Below are positions 17,796 through 26,252 of a stretch of 64,000 nt of DNA, in pieces. The stretch is from DATJIG01 sp035493495. GTDB taxonomy: Bacteria > Pseudomonadota > Alphaproteobacteria > SMXQ01. The notes beneath the pieces are model-generated. The model was not told the origin of the DNA. It saw only the letters and a list, made by a program, of their open reading frames with translations, and did no database searches. The stretch covers positions 13,467-77,466 of the forward strand of contig DATJIG010000257.1 in assembly GCA_035493495.1 (NCBI GenBank). Direction: 5' to 3'. How positions within the stretch are numbered: the first letter of the stretch is position 1; the number at the start of each line of letters is the position of its first letter. Position numbers and translations under genes: made by a program.

Positions 17796-19331
17796 ATGGT
17801 CGCGCGCGTCAGCACGGTGGCGTTCCAGGGCATCGAGGTGCTCGCGATCGATGTACAGGTCCAGATCGCGGCCGGGCTGCCCGCGTTCTCGGTCGTCGGC
17901 CTTGCCGACAAGGCGATCGCCGAAAGTCGCGAACGGGTGCGCGCCGCTCTCGTCGCCCTCGGTCTGTCGCTGCCGCCGAAGCGCATCACCGTCAATCTCG
18001 CCCCGGCCGACGTCGCCAAGGAAGGCAGCCATTTCGACCTTCCGATCGCGCTCGGACTCTTGTCGGCGATGGGTGTGGTCGACGCGGAAGAACTCGCAAG
18101 CCACGTCGTTGTGGGTGAGCTCGCGCTCGACGGTCGCATTACGCCGGTGGCCGGTGTGCTGCCGGCCGCGATCCACGCCCATATCGGCGACAAGGGGCTC
18201 ATCTGCCCCGCCGCCAACGGGCCAGAAGCCGCGTGGGTCGACGGTCTCGACGTGGTCGCGCCCGACAGCCTGATCGCGCTGGTCAATCACTTCAAGGGAA
18301 CGCAGGTCGCAAGCTCGCCGAGACCGATCCTCCATTCGGACATTGTCGCGACTCCCGACCTGCGCGACGTCAAAGGTCAGGAGACGGCGAAGCGCGCGCT
18401 CGAGATCGCCGCGGCCGGCGGCCATAACATGCTGATGATCGGCCCGCCGGGCTCGGGCAAATCGATGCTCGCCCAGCGCCTGCCCGGGCTGCTGCCGCCG
18501 CTCGGCGTTGACGAGGCGCTCGAGGTCAGCATGATCCATTCGCTCGCGGGCACGTTGCCCGAGGGCGGATTGATCCGGCGGCGTCCGTTCCGCGATCCGC
18601 ATCACTCGGCATCGCTGCCGGCTTTGGTCGGCGGCGGCGTGAAGGCGCGTCCCGGCGAGGTGTCACTCGCGCATCTCGGCGTGCTGTTCCTCGACGAGCT
18701 GCCAGAGTTCGCGCGCTCCACGCTCGAAGCGTTGCGCCAGCCGATCGAGACCGGACGCGCGGTAATCGCCCGCGCCGCCGCACACCTCACCTATCCTGCG
18801 CGATTTCAGTTGATCGCGGCGATGAATCCTTGCCGATGCGGCTACCTCGACGATCCGTCGCTTGGCTGCGGCCGTGCCCCGAAGTGCGCTTCAGAGTACC
18901 AGGCGAAGATTTCGGGCCCGGTGTTCGACCGCATCGATCTCCACGTCGACGTTCCGGCGGTGTCGGCAAGCGATCTCACGCTGCCGCCGCCGGCCGAGGG
19001 CTCGGCCGAAGTCGCCGCGCGCGTCGCCCAAGCGCGCGAGCGTCAGCGCGCCCGCTTCCGCAGGCGCGTGCAGGATGGTGCGACAGGCTCGGTGCCGCTC
19101 CGTACCAATGCGGAGGCTGACGGCGAGCTTCTCGAATCGGTGGCCGGACCGGACGGCGCCGGCCGCGATCTACTCGGTCAGGCGGTCGACAAGATGAAGC
19201 TGTCCGCGCGCGGCTATCACCGCGTTCTGCGCGTCGCGCGGACCATCGCCGATCTCGATCATGCCGATAGCGTGAAGCGGATTCACATCGCCGAGGCGCT
19301 GAGCTATCGCCGCATCGCACCACGGGCGTGA
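17796..19331 (+). CDS. YifB family Mg-chelatase-like AAA+ ATPase
   Basis: This 511-aa protein has the YifB/ComM layout: an N-terminal ChlI-like domain (NLAPADVAKEGSHFDLPIAL), a central AAA+ module with Walker A GPPGSGKS at 216-223 and Walker B VLFLDELPEF, a Cys cluster beginning NPCRCGY, and a C-terminal Mg-chelatase domain. ComM-type members are branch-migration helicases in natural transformation, but the role in this organism is not known. The start MVARV with GGGGG upstream matches the family N-terminus. Confidence 0.93.
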   Translation: MVARVSTVAFQGIEVLAIDVQVQIAAGLPAFSVVGLADKAIAESRERVRAALVALGLSLPPKRITVNLAPADVAKEGSHFDLPIALGLLSAMGVVDAEELASHVVVGELALDGRITPVAGVLPAAIHAHIGDKGLICPAANGPEAAWVDGLDVVAPDSLIALVNHFKGTQVASSPRPILHSDIVATPDLRDVKGQETAKRALEIAAAGGHNMLMIGPPGSGKSMLAQRLPGLLPPLGVDEALEVSMIHSLAGTLPEGGLIRRRPFRDPHHSASLPALVGGGVKARPGEVSLAHLGVLFLDELPEFARSTLEALRQPIETGRAVIARAAAHLTYPARFQLIAAMNPCRCGYLDDPSLGCGRAPKCASEYQAKISGPVFDRIDLHVDVPAVSASDLTLPPPAEGSAEVAARVAQARERQRARFRRRVQDGATGSVPLRTNAEADGELLESVAGPDGAGRDLLGQAVDKMKLSARGYHRVLRVARTIADLDHADSVKRIHIAEALSYRRIAPRA

Positions 19332-19554
19332 CTCGCCTTTGCCTCCCCGTACCGTGATGGACCGATGCGTGCATTGACCACGGCGCGTGCACACTGCTCC
19401 TTTACGAAATCATTTCACACCCGGAACGACAAAGACCGAGCGCCGCGTTCCGGTTTCCCCCCGCGTCTGGACAACCGGCGCCCTGTGCCTACCTCTAGCA
19501 GCGTGCCTTTCAGCGCGCGGCCATTCCGGCCTGCCGCCATTCGGGATTCCCGCC

Positions 19555-20349
19555 ATGCAGATCGACCTTTCGAGACATCGCGCCATCGTCAGCGGCTCCA
19601 CCGCAGGCATCGGATTCGCCATTGCCGCAGGACTCGCCGAATCCGGTGCCGCGGTGGTGCTCAACGGGCGTAAGGAAGAGACAACCAGGGCCGCCGCCGA
19701 GGCGCTGAAGAAACGGGTGCCGAAAGCGCGCGTCGACGGGGTCGCCGCCGACCTCGGAACAGCTGAGGGCACGGATTCCTTCATTCGCAAGGCCGGCGAT
19801 GCCGACATCCTCATCAACAACCTCGGCATCTTCGAGCCGAAGCCGTTCGAGCAGATCACCGACCGCGATTGGCTCCGCTTCTTCGAGGTCAACCTGATGA
19901 GCGGCGTGCGCCTGTCTCGTCATTACCTGCCGCTGATGAAGGCGAAGAACTGGGGCCGCATCGTATTCATCTCGAGCGAGTCGGGACTGCAGATACCGGC
20001 TGAGATGATCCACTACGGCGTGACCAAGACAGCGCAGCTTGCCGTCGCCCGCGGGCTCGCCGAAACGACCGCCGGCACCGGCGTCACCGTGAACGCCGTC
20101 CTGCCCGGCCCGACACGCTCCGAAGGAGTCGGCGATTTCGTCAAAGAGTTGGCCCGAAACGAGGGCGTGAGCGAGGCCGAGTTCGAGCGCCAGTTCTTTG
20201 CGACAATGCGGCCAACGTCGCTTCTCAAGCGCTTCGCCACCGTGGAAGAGGTGGCGAACATGGTGGTCTACGTCGCGTCCGAGCAGGCTTCGGCGACGAA
20301 TGGCGCCGCCCTTCGGGTCGATGGCGGCGTCGTTCGAGCGGTCGCATAA
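19555..20349 (+). CDS. SDR family NAD(P)-dependent oxidoreductase
   Basis: A classical short-chain dehydrogenase of 264 aa with the dinucleotide-binding GSTAGIG at residues 14-20, NNLG, the catalytic Ser in FISSESG and the YxxxK pair in YGVTK, and a C-terminal GAALRVDGG. Some members of this close group are annotated as 3-oxoacyl-ACP reductases, but the substrate cannot be inferred. It stands alone, 223 bp after yifB, and ends before a bidirectional terminator. Confidence 0.88.
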   Translation: MQIDLSRHRAIVSGSTAGIGFAIAAGLAESGAAVVLNGRKEETTRAAAEALKKRVPKARVDGVAADLGTAEGTDSFIRKAGDADILINNLGIFEPKPFEQITDRDWLRFFEVNLMSGVRLSRHYLPLMKAKNWGRIVFISSESGLQIPAEMIHYGVTKTAQLAVARGLAETTAGTGVTVNAVLPGPTRSEGVGDFVKELARNEGVSEAEFERQFFATMRPTSLLKRFATVEEVANMVVYVASEQASATNGAALRVDGGVVRAVA

Positions 20350-20387
20350 GGACGGCATCTGCGGCGATCGCGACAGATACGCAAATC

Positions 20388-20427
20388 AGGCAAAAAGAAA
20401 GGGGCGGCGCCTGGTGTGCGCCGCCCC
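20388..20427. terminator. Bidirectional terminator between SDR and porin genes
   Basis: A perfect 10-bp G+C stem (20401-20410 with 20418-20427, 7-nt loop) is flanked on the left by an A-rich tract, giving a T-rich tail on the minus strand. It lies between convergent genes and mainly serves the porin gene; on the plus strand the tail is pyrimidine-rich. Confidence 0.8.
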
Positions 20428-20459
20428 TTCCCCCACCCCTTGATCAGGACGCGCCGGCG

Positions 20460-21923
20460 TCAGAACGCGAACTGGGCGCGTGCCGCAACCGCGTCGATGT
20501 GAGCGCCGGCCGCCGTCACGCCGTTAGTCCCGAGCTTGTCGACGTCCGCATGGATGTAGTCGAGCATGAACCGGACGTTGGAATTCGGGTACCAGTTCAG
20601 GCCGACCGCGTAGGTCTGCTGCTTGCCGCCGAACACCCCGCCGGTGGTGGTCTGCGACACGCCCTTCGTCACCTGGTCGTTGAGGTCGACGATGCTGTAG
20701 CGCGCTGCGAGCTCGAACGCGCCCCAGCCGGTGAACGACGAGTCCATCGGGTGATCGGGGATCACGCCCGAATACGCGCCCGCGCCCGGATTGTACTTGC
20801 GGCGACCGCCGAACGAGTAGCTGGCCTGGATATAGCCGCCGTCGAAGTCGAGGCTCGGCGCGGCTGAAGTCGGCGTCGTGCCGAACTGGTCGATGTTGTA
20901 GTGGTAGTACTCGCCCTGTGTGAAGAAGTTGCCGAACTGGGCCGCGGCCTCGAGGCCACCGACCCAACCGGAGTCGGCGTTGATGGCGCCGGTGTTGAGG
21001 AAGGTCGTCGAGTCGATCCGCAGCTCCGGACGGTCGCTCAACGCGACCTGATGCGCCGCACCATTTCGCGGGTTGCTGAGGTAGAGACCGTTCAGGCCGA
21101 GGTGGATCGAGTCGCTGCCGTCCTGCCAGACCTGGTAGGTGCCGCGGGCAGCCTCGGCCATCTGCGACATGTTGGAGCCGGAGTGGCTCGCACCCGCCGC
21201 CGGCCCGGTGACGTAGAAGCCGGCCCAGTAACGATCATCGTTCGAGTGCACGCCGAGAGCGGAACGGGCATCGCCGGCGCCGAACTGCGTCGCGATCGCC
21301 TGCGCGGACGAGCGCTCCATGAACATGATGTCGTTCGAGCTGGTGGCCTCATCCAGCGTCCACGGCACGTCCATGTAGCCGAAGTCGATGCCGACCGGGC
21401 GGAAACCGTTGTAGCTGATGAAGGCGTTCTCGATGATCGACGACGGGGTCGCATCGGTCGAGCCGCCGAAGTCGGCAACCAGCGCGTAATTCCAGTCGCC
21501 CATCACCTTGCCGAGGACGCCGATGCGGGCGCGGCGGGCATTGACGCCGTCCTGCAGCGAGTTCGCCGCACCAGCGCGCGAGACGCTGAGATAATTGCCG
21601 ACATCGAAGTGCAGGCGGCCGGTGAGCTGAACGCTGTTCTGGCCATCGGCCGAGGTCCAGCCCGGACGGCCGTTGGTGAAGGTGATCCTGGGAGCGGCGG
21701 CGACGTCGGTCTGCGTCTTCTGCACCTGTTGCTGGGTCGTGTTGACCTGCTCGCGCATGGTTTGCAGCTGACTCTGAAGATCGCGGATCTGCTGCTCCAT
21801 CCGATCGACCTGCGACTGGCTCTGGGCGTGCGCGGGAGCGACGGCGAGCGCTAGCGCGCCAATCATGACGGAACTCAGAAGCGCGTTGCGGATCGAACGC
21901 GCCACGGCGTGGCGTACGAACAT
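20460..21923 (-). CDS. Outer-membrane porin, phosphate-selective OprO/OprP type (copy 1)
   Basis: The 487-aa protein has a signal peptide ending near APAHAQ, then a short coiled coil of Gln-rich heptads (about residues 35-75), then a 16-strand-type beta-barrel region starting with FTNGRPGWTSADG and ending in a C-terminal Phe (ARAQFAF), the outer-membrane assembly signal. It resembles the OprP/OprO porin family; phosphate specificity is not shown. AGAGAGGA lies upstream of ATG 21923. It is a tandem paralogue of the next gene, and both lie downstream of a ROK-type kinase gene. Confidence 0.85.
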   Translation of the reverse strand: MFVRHAVARSIRNALLSSVMIGALALAVAPAHAQSQSQVDRMEQQIRDLQSQLQTMREQVNTTQQQVQKTQTDVAAAPRITFTNGRPGWTSADGQNSVQLTGRLHFDVGNYLSVSRAGAANSLQDGVNARRARIGVLGKVMGDWNYALVADFGGSTDATPSSIIENAFISYNGFRPVGIDFGYMDVPWTLDEATSSNDIMFMERSSAQAIATQFGAGDARSALGVHSNDDRYWAGFYVTGPAAGASHSGSNMSQMAEAARGTYQVWQDGSDSIHLGLNGLYLSNPRNGAAHQVALSDRPELRIDSTTFLNTGAINADSGWVGGLEAAAQFGNFFTQGEYYHYNIDQFGTTPTSAAPSLDFDGGYIQASYSFGGRRKYNPGAGAYSGVIPDHPMDSSFTGWGAFELAARYSIVDLNDQVTKGVSQTTTGGVFGGKQQTYAVGLNWYPNSNVRFMLDYIHADVDKLGTNGVTAAGAHIDAVAARAQFAF

Positions 21924-22162
21924 ATGTTCCTCTCTTATTTCTTCGCGGATGGTGCTCGTGGGAGACACGGGCGCTCGGCGCGGCTACCGAGTGGTGGCGC
22001 GAAGCTAGGGGTCGGATGTGACAGGTCGCGGATGGATCAATGACAACGAGAGGACACGTCGGTGCTGTGTCGCGGCCGCAACATGCGTACTGGTCCGGAT
22101 TGCGACTACGGCGTGCGCTGGCGCGCATCACCGGCGCGGTACCGAGAGATGTGCGAGCGACG

Positions 22163-23659
22163 CTAGAACGCGACCTGGGCCCGCGCTGCGATAGCGTCGT
22201 AGTGGACGCCCGCCGACGCCACACCATTGGTGGCGAACTTGTCGACGTCAGCATGAATGTAGTCGAACATGAAGCGGAGGTTCGCGTTCAGGTACCAGTT
22301 CAGCCCGACCGTGTAGGTCTGCTGCTTGCCGCCGAACACACCACCCGTGCTCGTCTGCGAAATACCGTTCGTTACGTTGTCGTTGAGATCGACGATGCTG
22401 TAACGCGCAGCAAGTTCGAACGCGCCCCAGCTATTGAATGACGTGTCCCAAGGGTGATCGGGAATCACACCGGTGTAGCCTCCGCTGGTCGGGTTGTACT
22501 TGCGACGACCGCCGAACGAATAACTCGCCTGAATGTAGCCGCCGTCGAAGCCGAGGCTCGGCGCCGAGGTGGTGGTCGTCGTCGCGAACTGATCGACGTT
22601 ATAGTGGAAGTACTCGCCTTGGGCGTAGAAGTTGCCAAACTGACCGGCGCCCTCGAGTCCGGCGACCCACCCCGAGTCGGCGTTGATCCCTCCCGTGTTG
22701 AGAAACGTCGCCGAGTCCACCCGCAGTTCAGGACGATCGCTCAGGGTCAGTTGATGCGCCGAGCTGCTGCTGTTCCGGGGACTGCTGAGGTAGATGCCGT
22801 TCACGCCAAGATGGATGTTGTCGTCCCCGTTCTGCCACACCTGATACGAGGCCCGCCCGGCCTCCGCGAGCTGCGACATATTGGAACCGGTGTGCGAGGA
22901 GCCTGCTGTCGGGCCGGTGACGTAGAGGCCGGCCCACGCCCGGGTGTCGTTCCAGTGCGCGCCGAACGCGGCGCGGGCATCGCCGGCGCCGAACTGGGTC
23001 GCGACGACCTGCGCCGACGACCGCTCCATGAACATGATGTCGTTCGAGCTGATCGCCTCATCGAGCGTCCAGGGAACGTCGATGTAGCCGAAATCAATAC
23101 CGACCGGCCGGAAGCCGTTGTAGCTGATGTAGGCGTTCTCGATGATCGAGGAGGTCGGCGTCGCATCGGTCGAACCGCCGAAGTCGGCGATCAGCGCATA
23201 GTTCCAGTCGCCGGCCACCTTGCCCAGCACGCCGATTCGGGCGCGCCGTGCATTCACCCCGCTCTGGAGGGAGTTCGTCGGGCCGCCCGCCGCCGATCCC
23301 CGCGATGCACTGAGGTAGTCGGCGATGTCGTAGTGCAATCGGCCGGTGAGCTGGAAGCTGTTCTGGCCGTCGGCCGACGTCCAGCCGGGTCGACCGTTGG
23401 TGAAGGTCACTTTCGGTGAGGTGTCGACCTGGGTTTGGGTTTTCTGGACCTGCTCCTGGGTCGTATTCATCTGCTCACGCATCGTCTGGAGCTGCTGCTG
23501 AAGCTCACGGATCTGCTGCTCCATGCGCTCCATCTGTGCCTGCGTTGGCGCCTGTGTTTGGGCGTGGCCCGGTGAGGTGATCAGCACCGAGGCGCCGATC
23601 ACCACGGAGCTCAGGAGGATGCTGCGGAACGAGCGCGCAGTGGTGTGAAGCTGTGCCAT
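22163..23659 (-). CDS. Outer-membrane porin, phosphate-selective OprO/OprP type (copy 2)
   Basis: A 498-aa paralogue of the preceding porin, with the same order: signal peptide, Gln-rich coiled coil (MERMEQQIRELQQQLQTM region), FTNGRPGWTSADG, barrel and a terminal Phe. Long stretches such as VGIDFGY and FMERSSAQ are shared almost unchanged, while surface-loop-like regions and the signal peptide differ, suggesting duplication and loop divergence. It has its own upstream region of 253 bp and is separated from copy 1 by 239 bp, so independent expression is possible. Confidence 0.85.
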   Translation of the reverse strand: MAQLHTTARSFRSILLSSVVIGASVLITSPGHAQTQAPTQAQMERMEQQIRELQQQLQTMREQMNTTQEQVQKTQTQVDTSPKVTFTNGRPGWTSADGQNSFQLTGRLHYDIADYLSASRGSAAGGPTNSLQSGVNARRARIGVLGKVAGDWNYALIADFGGSTDATPTSSIIENAYISYNGFRPVGIDFGYIDVPWTLDEAISSNDIMFMERSSAQVVATQFGAGDARAAFGAHWNDTRAWAGLYVTGPTAGSSHTGSNMSQLAEAGRASYQVWQNGDDNIHLGVNGIYLSSPRNSSSSAHQLTLSDRPELRVDSATFLNTGGINADSGWVAGLEGAGQFGNFYAQGEYFHYNVDQFATTTTTSAPSLGFDGGYIQASYSFGGRRKYNPTSGGYTGVIPDHPWDTSFNSWGAFELAARYSIVDLNDNVTNGISQTSTGGVFGGKQQTYTVGLNWYLNANLRFMFDYIHADVDKFATNGVASAGVHYDAIAARAQVAF

Positions 23660-23811
23660 GACTCTTCCCCTCGAAGTCGCGGACCAATGCGGTCGCGCCG
23701 CGCACGCGGTCTAGGCGCGGCGTGACGGGTAAAGAGCGTGATGACAAACGGCGGGTTCTGCTTTTTGCCGCCTGGGTCGCGTCGCGAGGGCGCGCGCAGG
23801 GCGGCCGATTC

Positions 23812-23833
23812 CCGAATCGGCCGATTGCTGCTA
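23812..23833. repeat. Perfect inverted repeat upstream of porin copy 2
   Basis: Arms 23812-23821 and 23824-23833 are perfect complements (10 bases each, CGGCCGATTC and its complement) separated by two bases. It lies about 155 bp upstream of the porin start and 80 bp downstream of the kinase stop. There is no T tract on the minus strand, so an operator or an untailed terminator are both possible. Confidence 0.45.
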
Positions 23834-23912
23834 CTTCATTCCTTTCCGGGTTCGGCGGGCGCGTCTTGTTTCGGTCTTCGCATAGACCGATTTGCGACAC
23901 GCGGCAGCGCGA

Positions 23913-24971
23913 TCAGGAGGTCCGGTTGGTGAACCGTGCGTTGCCGAGGCCGGTGCCGATCGTCAGCACGCCCCAGTGCTTGACGTCTTTCATGGACGGC
24001 ACCTCGCTCAATCCCTGCACGACGGCGTCGTTGTGCATGACGACGACGGTCGGGTGTTCGCCGATCTCCGGAATTTCTTCCTGAATCTCTTCTGGCAGGT
24101 TGAAGCGGTTGCTCTCCCAGTTACCGGGCAGATTCTGTCCACCGCGTTCGATCGACCCGTCCTCGTTGACGATGCCGGGACATCCGAGCCCGATGAAGGG
24201 CGCGAGCTTCATCTTTTCGGATTTGGCGTGATCGATGAGTTTACGCAGCATCTTGATCAGGCGGGCGACGGCCTCCTTGCGGCCTGGCTCGTCGTCGGCG
24301 TGGCGCCAGCGCTCGGATTCGACGACGCGACTTTCGGACAGGTCGACTTCCTTCTTCAGGCGGAGTTCGACGATGCCGGCACGAATGTTGGTTCCGCCCA
24401 CGTCGATCGCGAGGATCGAGTCGTGGCCGGAGAAAATCCATGGCGGCGCGAGCTGCGCCGCGCCGAGAAGGCCGGCCTGATCCGGATCGCTGCGGATCGG
24501 CGTCAGATCGACGTTCTTGCCATCGCCCTTGAGTAGAACCGCAGTGCGCCCGATCACGAGTTCGCCGATCCGTCCGCTGCGAAAGCCGCCGCCGATGACG
24601 ATCCGCTCGGTTCCTTTCCAGTCTTTGAGAGTGAGGAATTTCTTGATAACCGCTGCGAGGTCGTTGGCGAAATCCTCGATTGCCGTGTGGACAAGGCCCG
24701 CGGCTTCGAGGTTGTCGGATTCGAGGAGCACTTTCTCGAGATGTTTGCGATCGACATCCTTGAGTTCGCGCAGCGAATCGCCTTCGAGGCGACGCAGGCG
24801 TTTGCGCCATTCCTCCAGGATCGTGGCGAATGCCTGCTTATTCGCGCGATCTCCGAGGAATCCATCCCCACTTTTCAACTCGGCATTGTAAGTGTCGACG
24901 GTGACCGCTGGGAGGGTGACAGCGCCGTGTGGTATCAGCGAGGGAGACTTCTTGATCGTAGCGTTCGCCAT
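23913..24971 (-). CDS. ROK-like sugar kinase with circularly permuted motif order
   Basis: The 352-aa protein contains the elements of a ROK/glucokinase fold, but in rotated order. Residues 95-175 look like the usual C-terminal lobe (helix, IVIGGGF adenosine motif at 124-130, DQAGLLGAA at 164-172). The normal N-terminal part follows: AIDVGGTNIRAG phosphate-1 at 188-199, a sugar-binding-like GCPGIVNEDGSIERGG, HNDA with candidate base D315, and IGTGLG phosphate-2 at 338-343, where the protein ends. The ExGH and zinc-binding CxCGxxGC motifs of canonical ROK kinases are absent. Sugar phosphorylation is therefore only inferred. It precedes the tandem porins on the same strand. Confidence 0.75.
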   Translation of the reverse strand: MANATIKKSPSLIPHGAVTLPAVTVDTYNAELKSGDGFLGDRANKQAFATILEEWRKRLRRLEGDSLRELKDVDRKHLEKVLLESDNLEAAGLVHTAIEDFANDLAAVIKKFLTLKDWKGTERIVIGGGFRSGRIGELVIGRTAVLLKGDGKNVDLTPIRSDPDQAGLLGAAQLAPPWIFSGHDSILAIDVGGTNIRAGIVELRLKKEVDLSESRVVESERWRHADDEPGRKEAVARLIKMLRKLIDHAKSEKMKLAPFIGLGCPGIVNEDGSIERGGQNLPGNWESNRFNLPEEIQEEIPEIGEHPTVVVMHNDAVVQGLSEVPSMKDVKHWGVLTIGTGLGNARFTNRTS

Positions 24972-25342
24972 GGATTTCCTGGCCTATGCATCCCGTATGC
25001 GTGCCTGAAGGCCGCCGCGCGCCGCATCGCGGTCGAACGTCAGTCTTGGCTTTATTGCCTTCGTCTGAGTCTGAGCTGATGCTGATGTTCGCCCGCGAGC
25101 AGATCGCAGTCGCGCGCGAACCCGAGGATTGCAGTCGGTCGCCACGGCTCCCACCCCTGGAGAGCGGACAGGCGGTGGTCCGCAGTTCCCTGATGATCCG
25201 CTCCGACAGCTCCACCCGCGGCTCCCATCGTGTCACACACAACGGCAAAGATGATCGATGGTTCCGGGATGGACGGCGCGGGGCGCTCCCTACCTCGGAT
25301 GCAGTGAGGAGCGCGCGTCCGTCGAGCGGCGAGTCGGTACGG
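24972..25342. other. Non-coding gap between kinase and methyltransferase genes
   Basis: I see no convincing gene, RNA or terminator in these 371 bases. The only structure noted is a short palindrome (AGGCCG-GTA-CGGCCT) at the right end, overlapping the last codons of the methyltransferase gene. The kinase promoter presumably lies here, but no clear -35/-10 pair was recognised. Confidence 0.5.
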
Positions 25343-26125
25343 TTAGGCCGGTACGGCCTCGATTGTCGCCACGTCGATGGTGAAACTGCCGTCGTCAGCG
25401 ATGGCGAAGTGACGAACGACGTCGCTCGACATTTTTGTCTGCAGAGCGCGGATTGCGTCGGCTTGCACGGCCGGAGTGCGCTGCCGCGCGATCCACGCCG
25501 AATAATCGAGCGGAAGACGCCGCATCGTCACCGCCCCGGGGCGGAATCCCGCGTCACGCAGCATGGCCGTCCATTCCGCGACCGAGTAGTCGCGCACGTG
25601 GGATGGATCGCGCAGGAGCTCGATGCCCTGGAGGTAGGTGTCGAGCAGGGGATCCGCGGGCGCGACGCAATCGACGAAGGCGGCGATCCCATCCGGCTTG
25701 ATGACGCGCCTCGCCTCCCGGAGCGCCGCCGGCACATCCCGCCAGTGATGGGCACTGAAGCGCGTCATCACGACGGCGAACGCGCGGTCAGAGAACGGCA
25801 GCGATTCCACCGCGCCCTGACGCGTCGTCACGTTGGTGAGGCCGCGCTTCGTGGCTTCGGCCGCGACCGCGGTGAGCATCTCGGACGACAGGTCGTAGGC
25901 GATGACCTCGCGCACATGGGGCGCGAGGTGGAACGCGACATGCCCGCCACCGCAACCGAGATCGAGCGCGCGTGCATCGGCTTGGACGCGGACAATCGCC
26001 ACGAGGTGCTTCAGGTCCTCGCCCTGGGCGTGGACCGGGCTTTCGACATAGGCCGCGGCCTGGGGGCCAAACTGGCCCGTTACCAAAGTTTCCTGCGTCG
26101 GGGTCGCACGGGGGCGGTCAGTCAT
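25343..26125 (-). CDS. Class I SAM-dependent methyltransferase (UbiE-like)
   Basis: The 260-aa protein has motif I LDLGCGGGH (54-62), an acidic post-I strand (VIAYDLSSEML), motif II-like MTRFSAHHW and motif III-like EARRVIKPDG. This is the UbiE/Methyltransf_11 group of small-molecule methyltransferases; the substrate is not predictable. GGAGAT precedes the ATG. It is transcribed divergently from an XRE regulator across a gap with an operator-like palindrome, so it is probably that regulator's target. Confidence 0.85.
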   Translation of the reverse strand: MTDRPRATPTQETLVTGQFGPQAAAYVESPVHAQGEDLKHLVAIVRVQADARALDLGCGGGHVAFHLAPHVREVIAYDLSSEMLTAVAAEATKRGLTNVTTRQGAVESLPFSDRAFAVVMTRFSAHHWRDVPAALREARRVIKPDGIAAFVDCVAPADPLLDTYLQGIELLRDPSHVRDYSVAEWTAMLRDAGFRPGAVTMRRLPLDYSAWIARQRTPAVQADAIRALQTKMSSDVVRHFAIADDGSFTIDVATIEAVPA

Positions 26126-26196
26126 CGGGATCTCCTTGGCCGATCATGCCTCAGCCGGAGGGCAAAGGCGCCTCAGATGATCGGGCGGATAACGGG

Positions 26197-26241
26197 TATC
26201 AGCACAACTATGCTGGTACTAGAATGATAAATATCCTGGTA
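26197..26241. promoter_or_regulatory. Operator-like repeats in the methyltransferase/XRE divergent promoter
   Basis: TATCAGCA (26197-26204) and TGCTGGTA (26211-26218) form an imperfect palindrome (7 of 8 positions) with a 6-bp centre. A third half-site CCTGGTA (26235-26241) follows 23 bp after the second, about two helical turns. The region is much richer in A+T than its surroundings, with TATAAAT-like sequence near the XRE start. Binding by the adjacent regulator is inferred from position. Confidence 0.5.
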
Positions 26242-26252
26242 TAAATAGATCC

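Noticed and set aside
24986..26227. Long plus-strand frame over the kinase-methyltransferase gap and the methyltransferase
   Set aside because: It shows no family features, and the minus strand carries a clear SAM-binding protein. The first 350 bases are therefore treated as non-coding.
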